A stretch of 64,000 nt of DNA from Ceratotherium simum simum (lineage: Eukaryota; Chordata; Mammalia; Perissodactyla; Rhinocerotidae): assembly GCF_000283155.1 (NCBI RefSeq), contig NW_004454171.1, positions 6,720,995-6,784,994 of the forward strand. Direction: 5' to 3'. Below, piece by piece: positions 45,961-58,382 of this stretch (its first letter is position 1; each line of letters starts with the position of its first letter). Position numbers and translations under genes: made by a program. The notes under the pieces were generated by a model. The model saw nothing but the letters and a program-made list of their open reading frames with translations. It was not told where the DNA came from and ran no database searches.

Positions 45961-47320
45961 GGCAATCACCTTGTACATGGGTCAGATCCCTCATGGGGGA
46001 TCTCTTTCAGCTCTTTGATCCTGGCCTTCAACATATTGCCTATGAACTTGGTAAAGACCTGTATTAAAAAGTTGACAGGTGGGTACAGATTTATTCTGTG
46101 GCTGGGGCTCCTTGGCATTCTACTTTTTCACATTATCTCACACACAGTCATTACAATTTTCTTATCAATTTGGTGGGTGTCTCCCTACCCTCTGTAGTAG
46201 ATTTCTCCTCTTTCCATTGATCTATCTTGTTTTGGCTGTTAGGGCAAGAATGACAGCCTCTTTTTACTTTCTATACCATAATGAGAAACAGAGGTACTCT
46301 AAACCTTTCTCTTAACACCCCACTTTCTAGAAAATAGAAAGTGCCTCTTTCTCACAGAAGTTTAGTTTTCCTGTCATAGATGAAATTCCATCTCTCATTG
46401 AGTTTGCCTGACTACCCTGAGGGTTGGGAGGGCTGGGACAAAGAACTGGGGATTTCTAGATTTGGAAGGAAACTTAGGGACCATCCTGTCCAGTTGCCTG
46501 GCTGATGCTTCTTACTTCTCCCACCACGTTGGTTTTGTGTGGGTGTTTTTTTGTGTCTCTGTGCAGTGGACCCAACAATTCCCACTGCACAGTGGCTCAT
46601 TTTTTTCTCTTCGGATTTTGAACATTAAACCAAACCAATATCCAGAAAATTTTCCATGTGTCCAACCAGTTAGTCTGGCCTGGCTCACACTCTGCACTGG
46701 AACCTGGACTGTGCCACCTTTTTTTCAGAATGGATCGACCCATAGGCATCCAGTATCCCTGGTCTTATTTGATTACTGAAGTTGCTTAATCAGGATTTGG
46801 GTTCTTTTGTTTGTTTGTCTTGTTTTTGAACACATATCCATTAGTTTTTCTTTTGTTTTGTTTTTTTTACTTGGTGGTCTGTTGTGGCAATAGAAGTTTA
46901 GAGGAAGCCGAGCTCATGGTAACAGACAAACACTCTTTAATAGTGACTTTTTTATGTATTTAAAAATAGGACCTATAAATTCTAAATAATTTGTCATTTT
47001 ATTGGCCAAGTGGAAATGTACCATGGTTAATGTAGTTACACAAAATTAAGTCAGTTGTTTCCTCATAGTGGCAGTAAGTACTAATAGGAAACATGTGATT
47101 TCACTCATTTATAAGACACAACTTAGCACATCCTGTGACGGCTATGTAATTTGTTCCATGATAAGAGAGCGCTGGTGTCTCTGATGTATCATTGCAAAAC
47201 AAGAGAGCCTCTTCTCTGATCTTACAAGATCTGTATCCTGTTAACTATTTTGAGTTCTTTCTCAAAACAATTTAAAAGAAAATGATTTACTAAGAATCGG
47301 GATAACCTGGCAGCAGGAAT
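45961..47320. other. Possible L1 5' remnant, then unannotated
   Basis: 45961-46330 may continue copy B towards its 5' end. 46331-47320 holds nothing I recognise. Confidence 0.4.
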
Positions 47321-47324
47321 AAAG

Positions 47325-47525
47325 CTACCACCATCTATTAAGAACCCACCATATGTCAGGCACTGCACTAGGTCTTTGACATACATTATCTCATTTAAAC
47401 CTTATTACATGCTTGATGAATAGCTTCCAAATTATTAACCCCAGTTAATAATGAGGAAGCTAGGAGCATCTCAAGATCATAGAGCTGGTGCCTAACCCCA
47501 GAGCCTGTGCTGTCTCTGAGACCAT
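47325..47525 (-). mobile_element. Antisense MIR
   Basis: catatgtcaggcactgcact, cattatctcatttaaacctt, aatgaggaagctaggagcat and agatcatagagctggtgcct match antisense MIR. Confidence 0.8.
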
Positions 47526-47849
47526 GTTGCCTCCCACCCCAGGGACAGATTTTCTTATCCATCCTCTCTTCTCTCCACACTTTCCTCCTTATTCAAGCAG
47601 GATCTCTCTCCCATCCTGGTCAATCAGAACCCAGCTCAGCACCTACCCAGGGCACATCAGTGGCACTTTATCATCCTCTTCTAGTTTCCTCTCCTCCCAC
47701 TTTATTATCTCAGCTGTCCACTTTCCTGCAGCCCTGCCCCACACCAGGTGTCTCCAGGCAAATTCAGGCCTGGCAGAGAGGGGGAAAAGTGGAGGTCCAG
47801 TTCTGTGACGGAATGCGGAAGCTCTGCCATTAGAGTCACCACCTGGGTA
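47526..47849. other. Pyrimidine-rich unannotated stretch
   Basis: C/T-rich on the plus strand, leaving two overlapping frames of about 107 codons open. Overlap in two frames and lack of motifs argue against coding. Confidence 0.45.
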
Positions 47850-48060
47850 GACAAGGGAAGTCAGGAACAGAAGTCAGAACAGTGATCTCCTCTGAGATGA
47901 GGGATGGGGACTGGGAAGGGCAAGTGGAAGCTTCTGGGGTGGTGAAAATGTCCTAAATCTTGTTTGCAGTGTTGTTTACATGGGTAAATACAACTGTCAA
48001 AACTATAGAACTCTACACTTAAGATGTTCTTATTTTATAATAAATTTTAAGATAGCATTC
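47850..48060 (+). mobile_element. Old L1 3' end fragment
   Basis: agaacagtgatctcctctga, tggaagcttctggggtggtg, aatgtcctaaatcttgtttg and ctctacacttaagatgttct match the L1M 3' end. Confidence 0.8.
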
Positions 48061-49020
48061 TTTTTCTAAAAAATGCAGGTGCTGTGGCATGCTCATGGCC
48101 ACCTTTTAAACAGCGTGGCTTTTGCACTCTAGGGCCCTACTCCAGCCCTCACTCGTGTGCCCACATGCTCCAGTTATGTTCTTGAGCTAGCTAGTTGACC
48201 CTTGGTCCCCATCAGAGGGTTTGACAAGCTTTGGGTGGTAAAGGGGATCAGACTACGCCACCCCAAGATATGCCACAGAGCCTCAGAGAGCCAGAACCAT
48301 CCTGTCCTCTGCCCGCTTCTCCCCTCTCCCTCTCTTCTCCATCTCCCAACTGGCTTGCTTTTGACCTCAGCACAGAAAACTCAGGCCCATTATAAACCCG
48401 TGTACACTCTAATGACAAAAAAACAGACAAAAGTCATTAGAGATGAACATTAAATGGCCTCGCCCAATTCCCCAGCAGAACCAGGAATGGCGGTTGGGAT
48501 GAGTCAACTGGCTCAAGCAACAGAAGTTAGCTTCAGGCGGCCCAGGATGTGGCTTTGTTATTCCCAAGGGCCTTTCTTTGTAGCAGAATACTGCTAGGAG
48601 GGCCACTTCAACAGAACTGTGACGCCCTCCACCTGTCTTCAGTCTCGCCTTTAAAGGAGAGACAATTTCCAAGGACGCCACAAAGCTCTTGCCTCCATTT
48701 CAGGCACCCAGTGAGCCCAGGCTTCTTCTCCCTCCCTCTGTGATTTCAGGAATGAACTCTGACATCAGTCATGTACACCTTAGTGGAATTGTTTTTCCAA
48801 AAATTTTACTTAGAGTCTAATATGCAACAACCAATCAGCTAGGCTCCAGGTAAACAGAAGAGAATTAAAACACAATCACTCCCAATATCATCATTGAGGA
48901 AAAAGTCAGTACATACCAAAACAATTTCAAACTGTCTCGCTGGCTAATAGCAGCAAAATTCGTGTTCTGGAAAATGCAGAGCATTAATTTCACTTACACA
49001 GTGGGCTGGGTTTCTGTCTG
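48061..49020. other. Unannotated stretch
   Basis: Nothing recognised. An 83-codon frame at 48202-48453 has no motif. Confidence 0.45.
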
Positions 49021-49188
49021 CAGGCATGCTATTGAACTAATGTGCTCTAACGGGAAGGCTGCACCCATGTTCAAGTCCTTTTTGCACAATAACCTGTTAT
49101 TTTGCAGGCACGCTATTGAACTAATGTGCTCTAACGGGAAGGCTGCACCCATGTTCGAGTCCTTTTTGCACAATAACCTGTTATTTTG
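49021..49188. repeat. 84-bp tandem duplication, in frame
   Basis: Two adjacent 84-bp copies (49021-49104 and 49105-49188) differ at two bases only (caggcatgct/caggcacgct; ttcaagtcc/ttcgagtcc). 84 bp is 28 codons, so one plus-strand frame stays open through both, encoding HAIELMCSNGKAAPMF twice, and runs on to a stop at 49238-49240. Both copies begin with cag after a pyrimidine-rich stretch (ggtttctgtctgcag; cctgttattttgcag), which resembles a splice acceptor. I recognise no protein. The low divergence indicates a recent event. Confidence 0.95.
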
Positions 49189-49189
49189 T

Positions 49190-52100
49190 GATAGGCATAA
49201 TACTCTCCTAGGGCTCTGTGCGAGTTTATGTTTAAACTAGAAAGAAATATTGAAAGCAAGGAGTTTTTTCTTTCATTTGTTAAATGACCAAGTACAACAC
49301 TATTACCAATGATCCCAATCTGAGTCACTTTCGGTTACCAGGAAGGAGATTAAGTCGTCTATACCGACTTTGCAGCCCTTTACTCTGAAGCATGAACCAA
49401 GACCAGGGTCAAGCGCACAGGCGACATCTTTCATTACCGTGGGGCAAGCCTCCAGTCAAGCCATCAGAGCGGAGCCTCCTGGTCTCCAGCAAGTCATTAT
49501 GTACTTAGGATTATCATTAATTTTCTCTCCCTGAAGTGCTTCTGATGAATGTGAGGGTTGTGGGCTAAAGGCGTCTATGCATTCACTGATAAAAGGTTCT
49601 ATGTTCAATTTTCTCAAAGTGCCCTTAGAGAATGCTCTATTTTCTGCCTCTTCCTAAGAAGAAACTGAATATGTGTTGCCTTCAAAAAGGGAGAACTGAG
49701 TCCTCTCAGTGTAAAAGCTTCCTCAAGTTTGGAAGGAGAGGCCACCGGGACGTTTTGGAGACTTGGAACCTTTGCTGGCTGGCCCCTTTTGGGGTCTGGC
49801 AGTGTAGATAGTGTTATTATTTACTGCCAACTTAAGAACCATACAAGCCAACGTCTGTGGCCTCTGTTTCTCTATCTCATTTTCTATTAGCACAGCCTTG
49901 GCCTCCCTCCTGGGAACCTTATGCAAGCTTGTACAAGGCCTGCTGAGTCCAGTGTGGAAGGCCCACTTTTAGCTTTCTATGATGGAGTCCACGCTGCCCA
50001 GGGCTCACTGGACTCAGCCTGCTCTCTTGGCCACATCCTCAAGTGTCACATTGGATAGGGGATATCAGCTCCCTTAGACATAATGGGGATGAATCTGGTG
50101 CATTAAAGTAAGAATCCACCATCTGCTGGGCTACCTTGTGTCAGACGAGGGAGAGGAGGACACACAAGCTCCAAACAGAAGTGGCTTTGAGCAGACAATA
50201 TTTTCACATGTAGAGCTCTATAGCGCCATCTTTTATTAAGCCATAGAGACTTCGGAGCATTTGTTGTCATGCTTTAAAGTCTTGATTGAGTTATTTTCAT
50301 GAACTAGAATGCACTATAAATGTGTTCAAAGTGTTGAAACACGCCTTCTGTGTGGGGTCCTTGTGAAGAAACACTCTGGGACTTCCAGCACAATGGCTTT
50401 CTGTATCCCAGGGCCTGGTGTGTCATGTTCCTCCTCCACTGTCTGGCCACTCCTGCTGGCATCCAGAATGTTCGTTGTGGTGTTTCAGCCACTGCTATTA
50501 GCATTTGCTGTTAAGTACCATCAATTCCTCCTCATAGTGTTAGTAAAGGCCAAATACGTGGGCCAGCATTGTCCAACATCTGCCTAAACTCCACACTCAC
50601 AGCTGCAAACAGCACTGCAGGTGACCCACGTGTTCAAGCACAGACAGTAAAGTCCCTGAATTTCCATACGTTCCAATATAGCTCGTATGTAGCCATCACA
50701 TAACAGACCTAGAAAAGTCTCATTTCATCATCCAAATGAATAATCACACCTGGGGCACCAGCGTGTAACAGCTAGTTCTCAAGCCAGTGGTTTGGACATA
50801 AGGGACCAAAGTTGGTTCCTCAGATCCACTCTGCCCATAGGCCTCAGGGTGTTTCAATAGCACCCTTGAGCACTGTGCTGAGTAAGAAGTTGCAAAGTAG
50901 CTAAAATGGGCAGCCCTGGTCTTGGGCAAAAAAGAGGTGTTTCCTCAAGAGAGCTAGAAGTTAAACAGTTATAAATTCTGGACTAGGTGACAGGAAACAC
51001 AGGTAAAATTCAAACTCCTACACCGCGAGCCCCTGGGTGTTGATAAGACATTTTCTGGGTTTGAAGTTCACATTATTAGAGGTTTTCAAACAGTGTTCTG
51101 GAGAGTTTTGAAGAAGAACCTCAGGGATGCAGGACTCAAGAAAGACCTGATGAGACTCTATCTACCTCTATTTCACCCTGAGCATCTCCTGCCTGACCTC
51201 TCTGGTAGATTGTGGCTGAGTAGGGTTTGTTTTGAATAAAGGTTTTTACTTCCTCAGAAACACCACTATAGAACAGCTAGAAAATTTCCAGATTAGACAT
51301 CTTCAGAGGCCTTGCCCCATTCTAACATTCTAAGATTTTTGGACTCTTTAGATGTATTGGAATGTAAACCCCATAGCTTGAATTCTCACTGAGGGACAGA
51401 TAAATACATCCTATCACTGTGGCTAGGTGCTGGCAGAAGCTGCAGGGATACATAGGCCAGGCTTGGCCCCTGTGAAATGAAACATTAAGCCAGCCATGTC
51501 TGGGGGCAGATAATAGTAGAATTAAAACAAGACTATTGTTAAGGGAGTGACAAATTTAATTAGACCCCATCACCCTGCAGAGACGTTAATTCCGAGAAGG
51601 AAAAAGATGGAGAGCTTTTGAAAGTTATAGAGAGTCTTTTGAGATCCCCATTCCCCACCCCTCCAGCCCTGCAGCCCCTAAGCCCTCCTAAAGTAATTGT
51701 CAAGATCCTCCAGTAGGTTTGGGGTACTCAGCAGAAAATGTGTCGTTGTAGCTTGTTGGTCAACAATTCTTGTTCTTGGTTCTCTGACAAGTTCAGATAA
51801 TCTCTTAGTAATTCTTTTTTCCTAACTGCTCCTACCTCCAGCCCATTAAACTCCAATCCCCTTACTAACCTGGCCAAATCAACAGCTAGCCCACAACTCT
51901 AGGATTTTAGTTCCTAAGGAAGAACTTGACATTGCGGTAGTGTTGACAATACAAAAAGCCAGTCCAATTTATTTTGAAGATTAGTCAATTTCAGGTGGGT
52001 CTTTGTCATCTACAACATCAAAAAACTATTCATTGCCTTAAAACAATTTTTCAATAAATTCTTTGGAAGTTGGGTAGACACAACCTTTGTGTGGGAATAG

Positions 52101-52510
52101 CTATCAAAAATGCTGTGTCATCGAGGTATTGTGTATTCAGTACTGGGGACCACATGTAAAAATTTCGGGCACAATAGGAAATCTGATGTACTCTTTCAAA
52201 TTGGCAGAATGAAGCCTTTTATCTGTGTTGTCACGTGATTTACATATTCTTTCTATACTATTGTATATTCACTTATAAAGTCTTCGTGAGATAACAAATC
52301 TTTTTCATTATTGTAATTGTACTCAAATTCAAGACTCAGGACCAGAAACATGTGACATTAAGCTTGCTTTAAGATAAGGCCATCATATAGCCACAGGGAA
52401 AGAACTATGAGTCAGATGACAGGGATCCTAGTCCCAGATATTTTCATATATCTGCAGAGAGAATGGCTCAGCTTCTCCTGGTTGAAAGCCTTCCTCAAGC
52501 GTAGTTAGGA
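49190..52510. other. Long unannotated stretch
   Basis: No gene or confident repeat. A weak CTCF-like word (aaaagatggcgctatag on the minus strand) lies near 50218-50234. Possible old L2-like sequence around 51300-51440 is too diverged to call. Confidence 0.4.
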
Positions 52511-52514
52511 GCAC

Positions 52515-52715
52515 AAGTGTGGAATCAAACAAACCTGGGTTAGCATCACTTATAAGCCGAGTGATCTTGAACAAGTTACTTAACTGCTCCAAATCTCAGT
52601 TTTATTACCTGTAAAACGGGCATAATAATTATACCTATCTCATGGGGTTGTTGTGAACATTGAAGAGCATACAGCAGGTGTTCAGTAAGTGTTCATTATT
52701 CTTATTGACCTCGAT
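52515..52715 (+). mobile_element. MIR, sense, near full length
   Basis: gtggaatcaaacaaacctgg, cttgaacaagttacttaact, attacctgtaaaacgggcat, ctcatggggttgttgtgaac and gtgttcagtaagtgttcatt follow sense MIR. Confidence 0.9.
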
Positions 52716-53242
52716 TTCCTACATAATGATGATTTTGAATAAGACTACCTCTAAGATTCTTTTCAATTTTAAAATTCTATGATCCTCAGGCTTCTGCACT
52801 TCAGGTTTCTTCCTCCAGAGTTCAAAACATGCAGCTGGTTTCAGGAGGCTTGTTGAGGATAGCCCATTTCTGTTTCTTCTTGCTGGGTGACCTTGGTGAG
52901 TCCTGATGAACCTGCCTTCAGACACTCAAGATAGGCTGGCCCATGGCACTGGCAGGAGGCTGAAGGCCCAATTGGAGAGTCTTCAGTGAGACACTGAAGA
53001 TGCCAAGCTGGAGGAGTGGGCTATAGACCATAAATCAGTCAAGAGAGACTCAGCCAACATGCTGAATAGGCAGGCAGGGAGGACAGAGGTTTGGGAGGCA
53101 CAGGAAGTAGGGATTAAAGTCAGGCACTCAGCAGAGAGTTCCTAGCTAGGAGGAAGCACATGTAGTTGAGGGTTGTGCATGGAGGAGGTCCTTTGCAATG
53201 ACATAAAATGTTTGCAATTCAGTCTGGCAAGAGCCATTGCTG
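52716..53242. other. Unannotated stretch
   Basis: Nothing recognised. Confidence 0.5.
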
Positions 53243-53385
53243 GTGCCCGGCTCTTCAAAGTATGTGGCCTAGGGACCAGCAGCATCTGCATCATCGGGGA
53301 CTTGGATGGAAATTGAGAATTTCAGGCCCTGCTGCAGATCTGCCGGACCAGAATGTGCATTTTCACAGGACTCCAAACAGGAGGG
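53243..53385. mobile_element. MER5-like hAT-Charlie element
   Basis: agggaccagcagcatctgca, gacttggatggaaattgaga and atttcaggccctgctgcaga match MER5A. Confidence 0.75.
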
Positions 53386-53421
53386 GTGGATGAATGCAGC
53401 TCAGCCTGTCACTTAACCCAT

Positions 53422-53520
53422 TCCTTTGAGGTAGAGACGCTTATGTAGAGATAGAAAAAAAAGTCAAGCAGGACACATTTTCTAAGGAAAGGGAATGAAC
53501 TCAGCCAAGAAACTTAAACA
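53422..53520. repeat. Dispersed direct repeat, copy 1
   Basis: About 100 bp starting cattcctttgaggtagagac and containing cattttctaaggaaaggg. It recurs at 54299 at roughly four of five bases with small gaps. It is not a repeat family I know. Confidence 0.75.
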
Positions 53521-54298
53521 AAGAAACTTGTTTTTAGTTTTGTTTTCCCAAAAAACAAAATTTAAAAGGTGTCTTCTAAACTTGGTTTTTTTTTTTTTTG
53601 TACAGTGCAATAAACCACCACCAAGTGGTGGATATTGCAGAATACAGCCGATATCGAGTTATCTGCCATCTCATGTCCTCCTGTCACCTGCCAAAGGGGT
53701 GCAGATGCCCCACGGAGAAAATCTAAATGGAATTCCATCAACTGACCCCACAGCTGAGTCTCTGCTTTCTTACTATGAAGGAGCTTTCTGTAGGACATCA
53801 AAAGTCAGATTCTCCTCATGAGAGGTTGACAGCCTTTGGTGCTAGGATATCCTGCTGGGGCCCATCAAGGGCTTGTCCCAGGCAATACTGTGAGGTGTGC
53901 AGTCTTCGATGTCTTCCTATCTCTCACTGTGCTCTTTTGCTCATGACGCTTTCACTTGTTTTATGGTTAAGGAAGATAACTTTAGGTAATTTGCCCACTG
54001 TGACGACTCTGTGGTTTCCAGAACTAGAATTTGAATGGGGATCTCTGTTTCCACAAAGTCTTGACTCTTGCCTCCCTGCTGTATTGCATCCTACATTGTG
54101 GGCCCATTCGGGGTTAGATGAGGTGGCTGTCCTCAAAAAGCTTAAAGTTCTTGTTCGGTCATCGTTCCAATTTTAATAGAGTGGACATTTGTTTCAGCCC
54201 AATTCAGCATGATCCTGTAACCCACATGCAGAGACATGAAATAACCAAACCACAAAGGCCTGAAAACGTCTTGTTTCGCTTAAATTCAGAGACAGGGC
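53521..54298. other. Unannotated stretch, poly-T and weak MIR
   Basis: A poly-T run sits at about 53586-53600. A weak antisense MIR (tcctgggtttaac is absent, but ttgcccactgtgacgactct and gaactagaatttgaatgggg fit) may lie at 53965-54080. The 149-codon frame at 53727-54176 spans it and shows no domain. Confidence 0.4.
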
Positions 54299-54397
54299 AT
54301 TCCTTTGAGGTAGAGATGCTTATATTAAGACAGAAAAAACATTCAACTCGAAACATTTTCTGAGTAATGGGACAGGCCTCAGACAAGAAATTTAAAA
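54299..54397. repeat. Dispersed direct repeat, copy 2
   Basis: Same orientation as copy 1, about 877 bp downstream: cattcctttgaggtagagat, then cattttctgagtaatggg and cagacaagaaatttaaaa. The flanks do not match. Confidence 0.75.
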
Positions 54398-54584
54398 CCA
54401 TCAAGATCTAAAAAGACCCTCCAGCCCAAAGAACCTAGAATGAGTTCATTTTCTTTCCAGGGGCGTCACTAAAAAGAAGCACATCCTCCAGAAGGTTCTG
54501 GGTTGCATCAATTTGTGCAACATCAATCAGAGCCTAGAGTCGCAAGATAAATGAACCTTTTATGGTCTTGCTCCTCAAGGTGTA

Positions 54585-54720
54585 GTGTCCGAGCAGAACC
54601 ATCACCCAGGAGCTGGATGGAAATGCAGAATCTCAGGCCCCGCCCAGGGCCACTGAATCAGAATCTGTTTGAACAAGATCCCCAGGTCACTTGCATGCCC
54701 CTTCACGCTTGAGGTACCTG
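54585..54720. mobile_element. MER5-like hAT-Charlie element
   Basis: aggagctggatggaaatgca, gaatctcaggccccgcccag and actgaatcagaatctgtttg match MER5A. Confidence 0.8.
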
Positions 54721-55595
54721 GCTGACCCAGGTGATATTTACAATCGTTCTCCTGGCATCCGATGAGCAGCATCCTTCATCCTTGGCTACCCAAGTGGGCT
54801 ATTTCTACTAAAAGGGTAAGCTTTTAGTGGGGAATGGGTAAGAAAATGATCTGGCTACAGTATTTGGTGTATCATATATGATGCTAATTTTTAAAGACCC
54901 ACAATATAATAAGACCCAATAATATAATTTTGTCCTTACAAACAAAAATTACATTGAAAATTGAATTTTGGATGGGCATTGGGGACTGAGTGGACCTTGC
55001 AGGGGATCACAGTCACCTTTGGAACATGAGTTTTCTTTGTACAGAAGATGTGAGAATTGAATATCCTGAACAAATGGAACATCCCAGCTGCTTGAGTTCC
55101 CAGGCAGGGGCAGCCTAGCATACTGCAGGGAGAGAGCAGGGTGGGTGGGGGTGGTGCTGAGGGTCGGGGGGCCACACTTTACAACCAAGACAGGTAAACT
55201 CTAGAAAAGAATGAGGGCATTCTTTATGTGGAAAGGGCTGGTTTCTTTGGTTAGATAAGTTGGGATTGATGGCCACCAGGAATTTAGCATAATTAGGGCC
55301 AAGCCTCTGAGTGGGAATGCCTTTATAATTTAATTCTGCCTGCAGGCTGGGGTTGGGGGTGGAATGGCCAAGGAAGGGGAAAGTCTACCTTCTAAACCTT
55401 CTTAGTCTGGTCTGAATTCTACTAGGAATCCTTGCTGTGGTCTCTTTTGTTATTTTCCTCCTATTCCTGTGGACTTAAAGACTTGGACGTGCCTAGACTT
55501 TTCCAGCCCACCTGGCCTGGATCCTGAGTCCAGTTCCCTTCTGCTCTGTGACCTATGCTTGTACAGAATGAATGCAAAGCCATAGACCCCATGTT
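54721..55595. other. Unannotated stretch
   Basis: Nothing recognised. Confidence 0.5.
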
Positions 55596-55599
55596 CAAA

Positions 55600-55835
55600 C
55601 AACTCAGGAGCACTCCCTGCCTCCATTGCTTGCTAGCTGGGAAAGTGCTTCATCCATTCTGCGCCTGATTTTTCCTGACTGGGAATGGAACTTATCATGG
55701 CATGCCCTTGAGAGGCAGCCCTAGAGGGTTGTCCTGAGGATTAATGAGTTAACATGTGTTAATATGTCCTTGGGTGCATCCCGCTCAGGACAGCCCATGG
55801 CACAGAGTAAGGGTAGCTATCATTCTAGGATATCG
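55600..55835 (+). mobile_element. MIR, sense, diverged
   Basis: gctagctgggaaagtgcttc, gggttgtcctgaggattaat, gagttaacatgtgttaatat and agcccatggcacagagtaag fit sense MIR. Confidence 0.6.
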
Positions 55836-58154
55836 GATCTGGAGCCTAAACCCAGGCACTTTTTCCCCCACAAGGGAAAAGGAAGTGTTAAACTGAGGCA
55901 TATTAAAATTTTTTAAGAGTTTGTTTGGGCAAAAATCAATTGGAATTGGGCAGCACCAAACCGGAAGTGGTTAGGAACACTCCACCAACTGGAGCTGCAG
56001 GAGAGACTTTTCCAGAGAAAGCAGGCCGCCGGGCACTAAGAGACACTGCAGTCTAATGGCCTCCTTGTTTAATTAATTTAACACAAGAGTTAGACTCCCA
56101 CTAGCCACTCATAAATTGGGGTCACTCCCCTCTCTGCCTGGGTGTCAGGGTTCTAGGAGGCCCAAGAAGAGAATAAGCCACGCTTGGTGAGTACAGGCCT
56201 GGAGATTGGGGGCACCTGGGATGCTCTGCATGTATAACAACACAACTTGACCCCCTCAATGCTGGAAGTCTGGAGACTGCACCATTACCCTATTTATAAA
56301 CAATCAGAAAGTTCTCTTGGGAACAGGCTATAGGTTTGTTTAGGTGGCTCCTGCTTGGCTGGGAAGGCCTATGCTTGTTATAGCTGCTCGGCTTAGTTCC
56401 CTGCAGCCTGGCAAAGCGGAGTTCAGCCTGAGGTCAAGCTCTGTTGAAGTTGGCAACATGACATAATGAGGGTTTGTGATAACCCCAGGGCTTCCCTTGG
56501 AATTTGCTGCTGTTCTGCTCTACAAACTGGCACTGCAACCTCAGAAGTTTATCCTGGGACTGGACTCGACGAGCCCCATCAATTCCACCAAGATAAAACA
56601 AGCAAGTGCTTTAGGATGAGAAAGCTACTTTAGCTAAAGGATAAGCCAGCCACCTTAACAGCAGAAGGTCAGGGATGTGCGATGACATTTTCCAAATCTA
56701 CACAGATGGGGTATCTTTGGTATTTTCTGCTTCTTACACTAACCTGCTTCTTTTGCACTGTCAAGAGCCAGAGACACATTAACCCTTAGCAGACTGTTTT
56801 TGTCTGTTATGGGTCTGTTTTTCAGTGTTACTACATTTGGTATTTATGTTGCAAACCCAGAAAAACAAAGAAACCCGGAATTGTCCATCTTGGCCAGTCC
56901 ATGGAACTTCGCATAATAATAGACAATATTTACAAGAATCTACCAGAAGTGCCATGACTCAGAACCCAAACCAAACCAAAACAAAATCCCACATTTATTT
57001 TCAGAATAGATTCTGACAACAAAGTGATAGTAAAGTCCTTTTGCAATAGGAACAAAAACCAGCTGATACTCTTCTTTGATCCTTAGAAAAGAAAATGAAG
57101 GACGATCTGGCTTACACTTGTGGCCCATAAAAAATAGCAGAGAAGAAACTGAAGTCTTGATTGAGACATCCGTGTTGAATAATTATGCACGAGCAGAGAA
57201 CTCCTCAGTCAGGTCAACACAATGATTTCAATGAAAGTTTGAAACAGATGTGGAAACTTGAGTAATCAAAAGCCCCTGGAGAGATAGAGGCAAGGAAAAA
57301 GGGAAAAAGTCTTACTGAAGAATGAGGAAGGAGACATAATATGAAAATACATACGAAAAAATATATTATACCTTACCCAAGGGGGTGTGTGTGTGTGTGT
57401 ATTCATGCCTTTGTCATAACCAAGTTGGGAAAACCATAAAGTCTTTGAATGATAACCTTTGATTGATCCTATATTAGATATATAGATTTGATCTAATGTT
57501 ATTTCTTTGGGTCGATTCACAGAGAGTCTGAAATCACCGTGGTTCGAACTGTCAAAGGTCAAATAGAAAGCCAGTGAAAACCAACAGTTAACAAACTGCA
57601 CTTTTCTAATCCCACATACAAATAAGTAGAACCCAGATTTAAGGTCGTCTTTACCTTAGACAGTCAAGTCAGGATTCTAGGTGAATTCTTAGAGGAAACG
57701 GTGAATTTTGGAAAATGAAGAGAAATCAGAGTGCACTAAGGATGGGTCAAGTCCAAACACTTTAATTTCCGCTTTGGTCAAGCTTATCAGGCAGGCAGTC
57801 AGGGAGGGGGTGAAGGAAACTTGACCTTCCCTAAGGCCCGTGACACTGTATTTCATGTTGTTCTGTAGACAAGATAGAGCCCGAGGGACTGAAAACTAAA
57901 ATAATTTGGTGCGTTTGTAGCTGGCGGAGAACAAAGGGTACAAAGGATGCTGATTGATGTTCCCTTGCTGAATAGTTTCTTTACAGGGATATTCTTGGTT
58001 CTCAGTCTGATCCTATTTAGCTCGGTTATCAGCGACAGGTGAAGCTGTAGAAGGCATTCTCATTACACTTGAAGGTAAGGTGAAGCTTGGAAGGGAAGCG
58101 TGCTGAATGATAGATACAGAGTACAAACAGTTGTTGGCTGTTTGTCTTCTTTTT
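55836..58154. other. Long unannotated stretch
   Basis: No gene recognised. A GT microsatellite sits at 57384-57400. Confidence 0.45.
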
Positions 58155-58166
58155 AAAAAAATCAGG

Positions 58167-58370
58167 GCCGGCCCCGTGGCTTAGCAGTTAAGTGCACGCG
58201 CTCCGCTACTGGCGGCCCGGGTTCGGATCCCGGGCGCTCACCGACGTACCTCTTCTCTGGCCATGCTGAGGCAGCGTCCCACATACAGCAACTAGAAGGA
58301 TGTGCAACTATGACATACAACTGTCTACTGGGGCTTTGGGGGAAGGAAGAAATAAATAAAATTATAAAAA
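58167..58370 (+). mobile_element. ERE SINE, short form, 12-bp TSD
   Basis: gccggccccgtggcttagca head, B box ggttcggatcccgg, ccatgctgaggcagcgtccc, ctactggggctttgggggaa and an A-rich tail. aaaaaaatcagg flanks it (58155-58166 and 58371-58382). Confidence 0.96.
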
Positions 58371-58382
58371 AAAAAAATCAGG

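Noticed and set aside
49021..49188. CRISPR-like repeat
   Set aside because: Only two adjacent copies with no spacers, in mammalian DNA: a tandem duplication.
50218..50234. CTCF site on the minus strand
   Set aside because: Only the GATGGCGCT half fits; the leading bases do not, so it is mentioned but not called as a feature.
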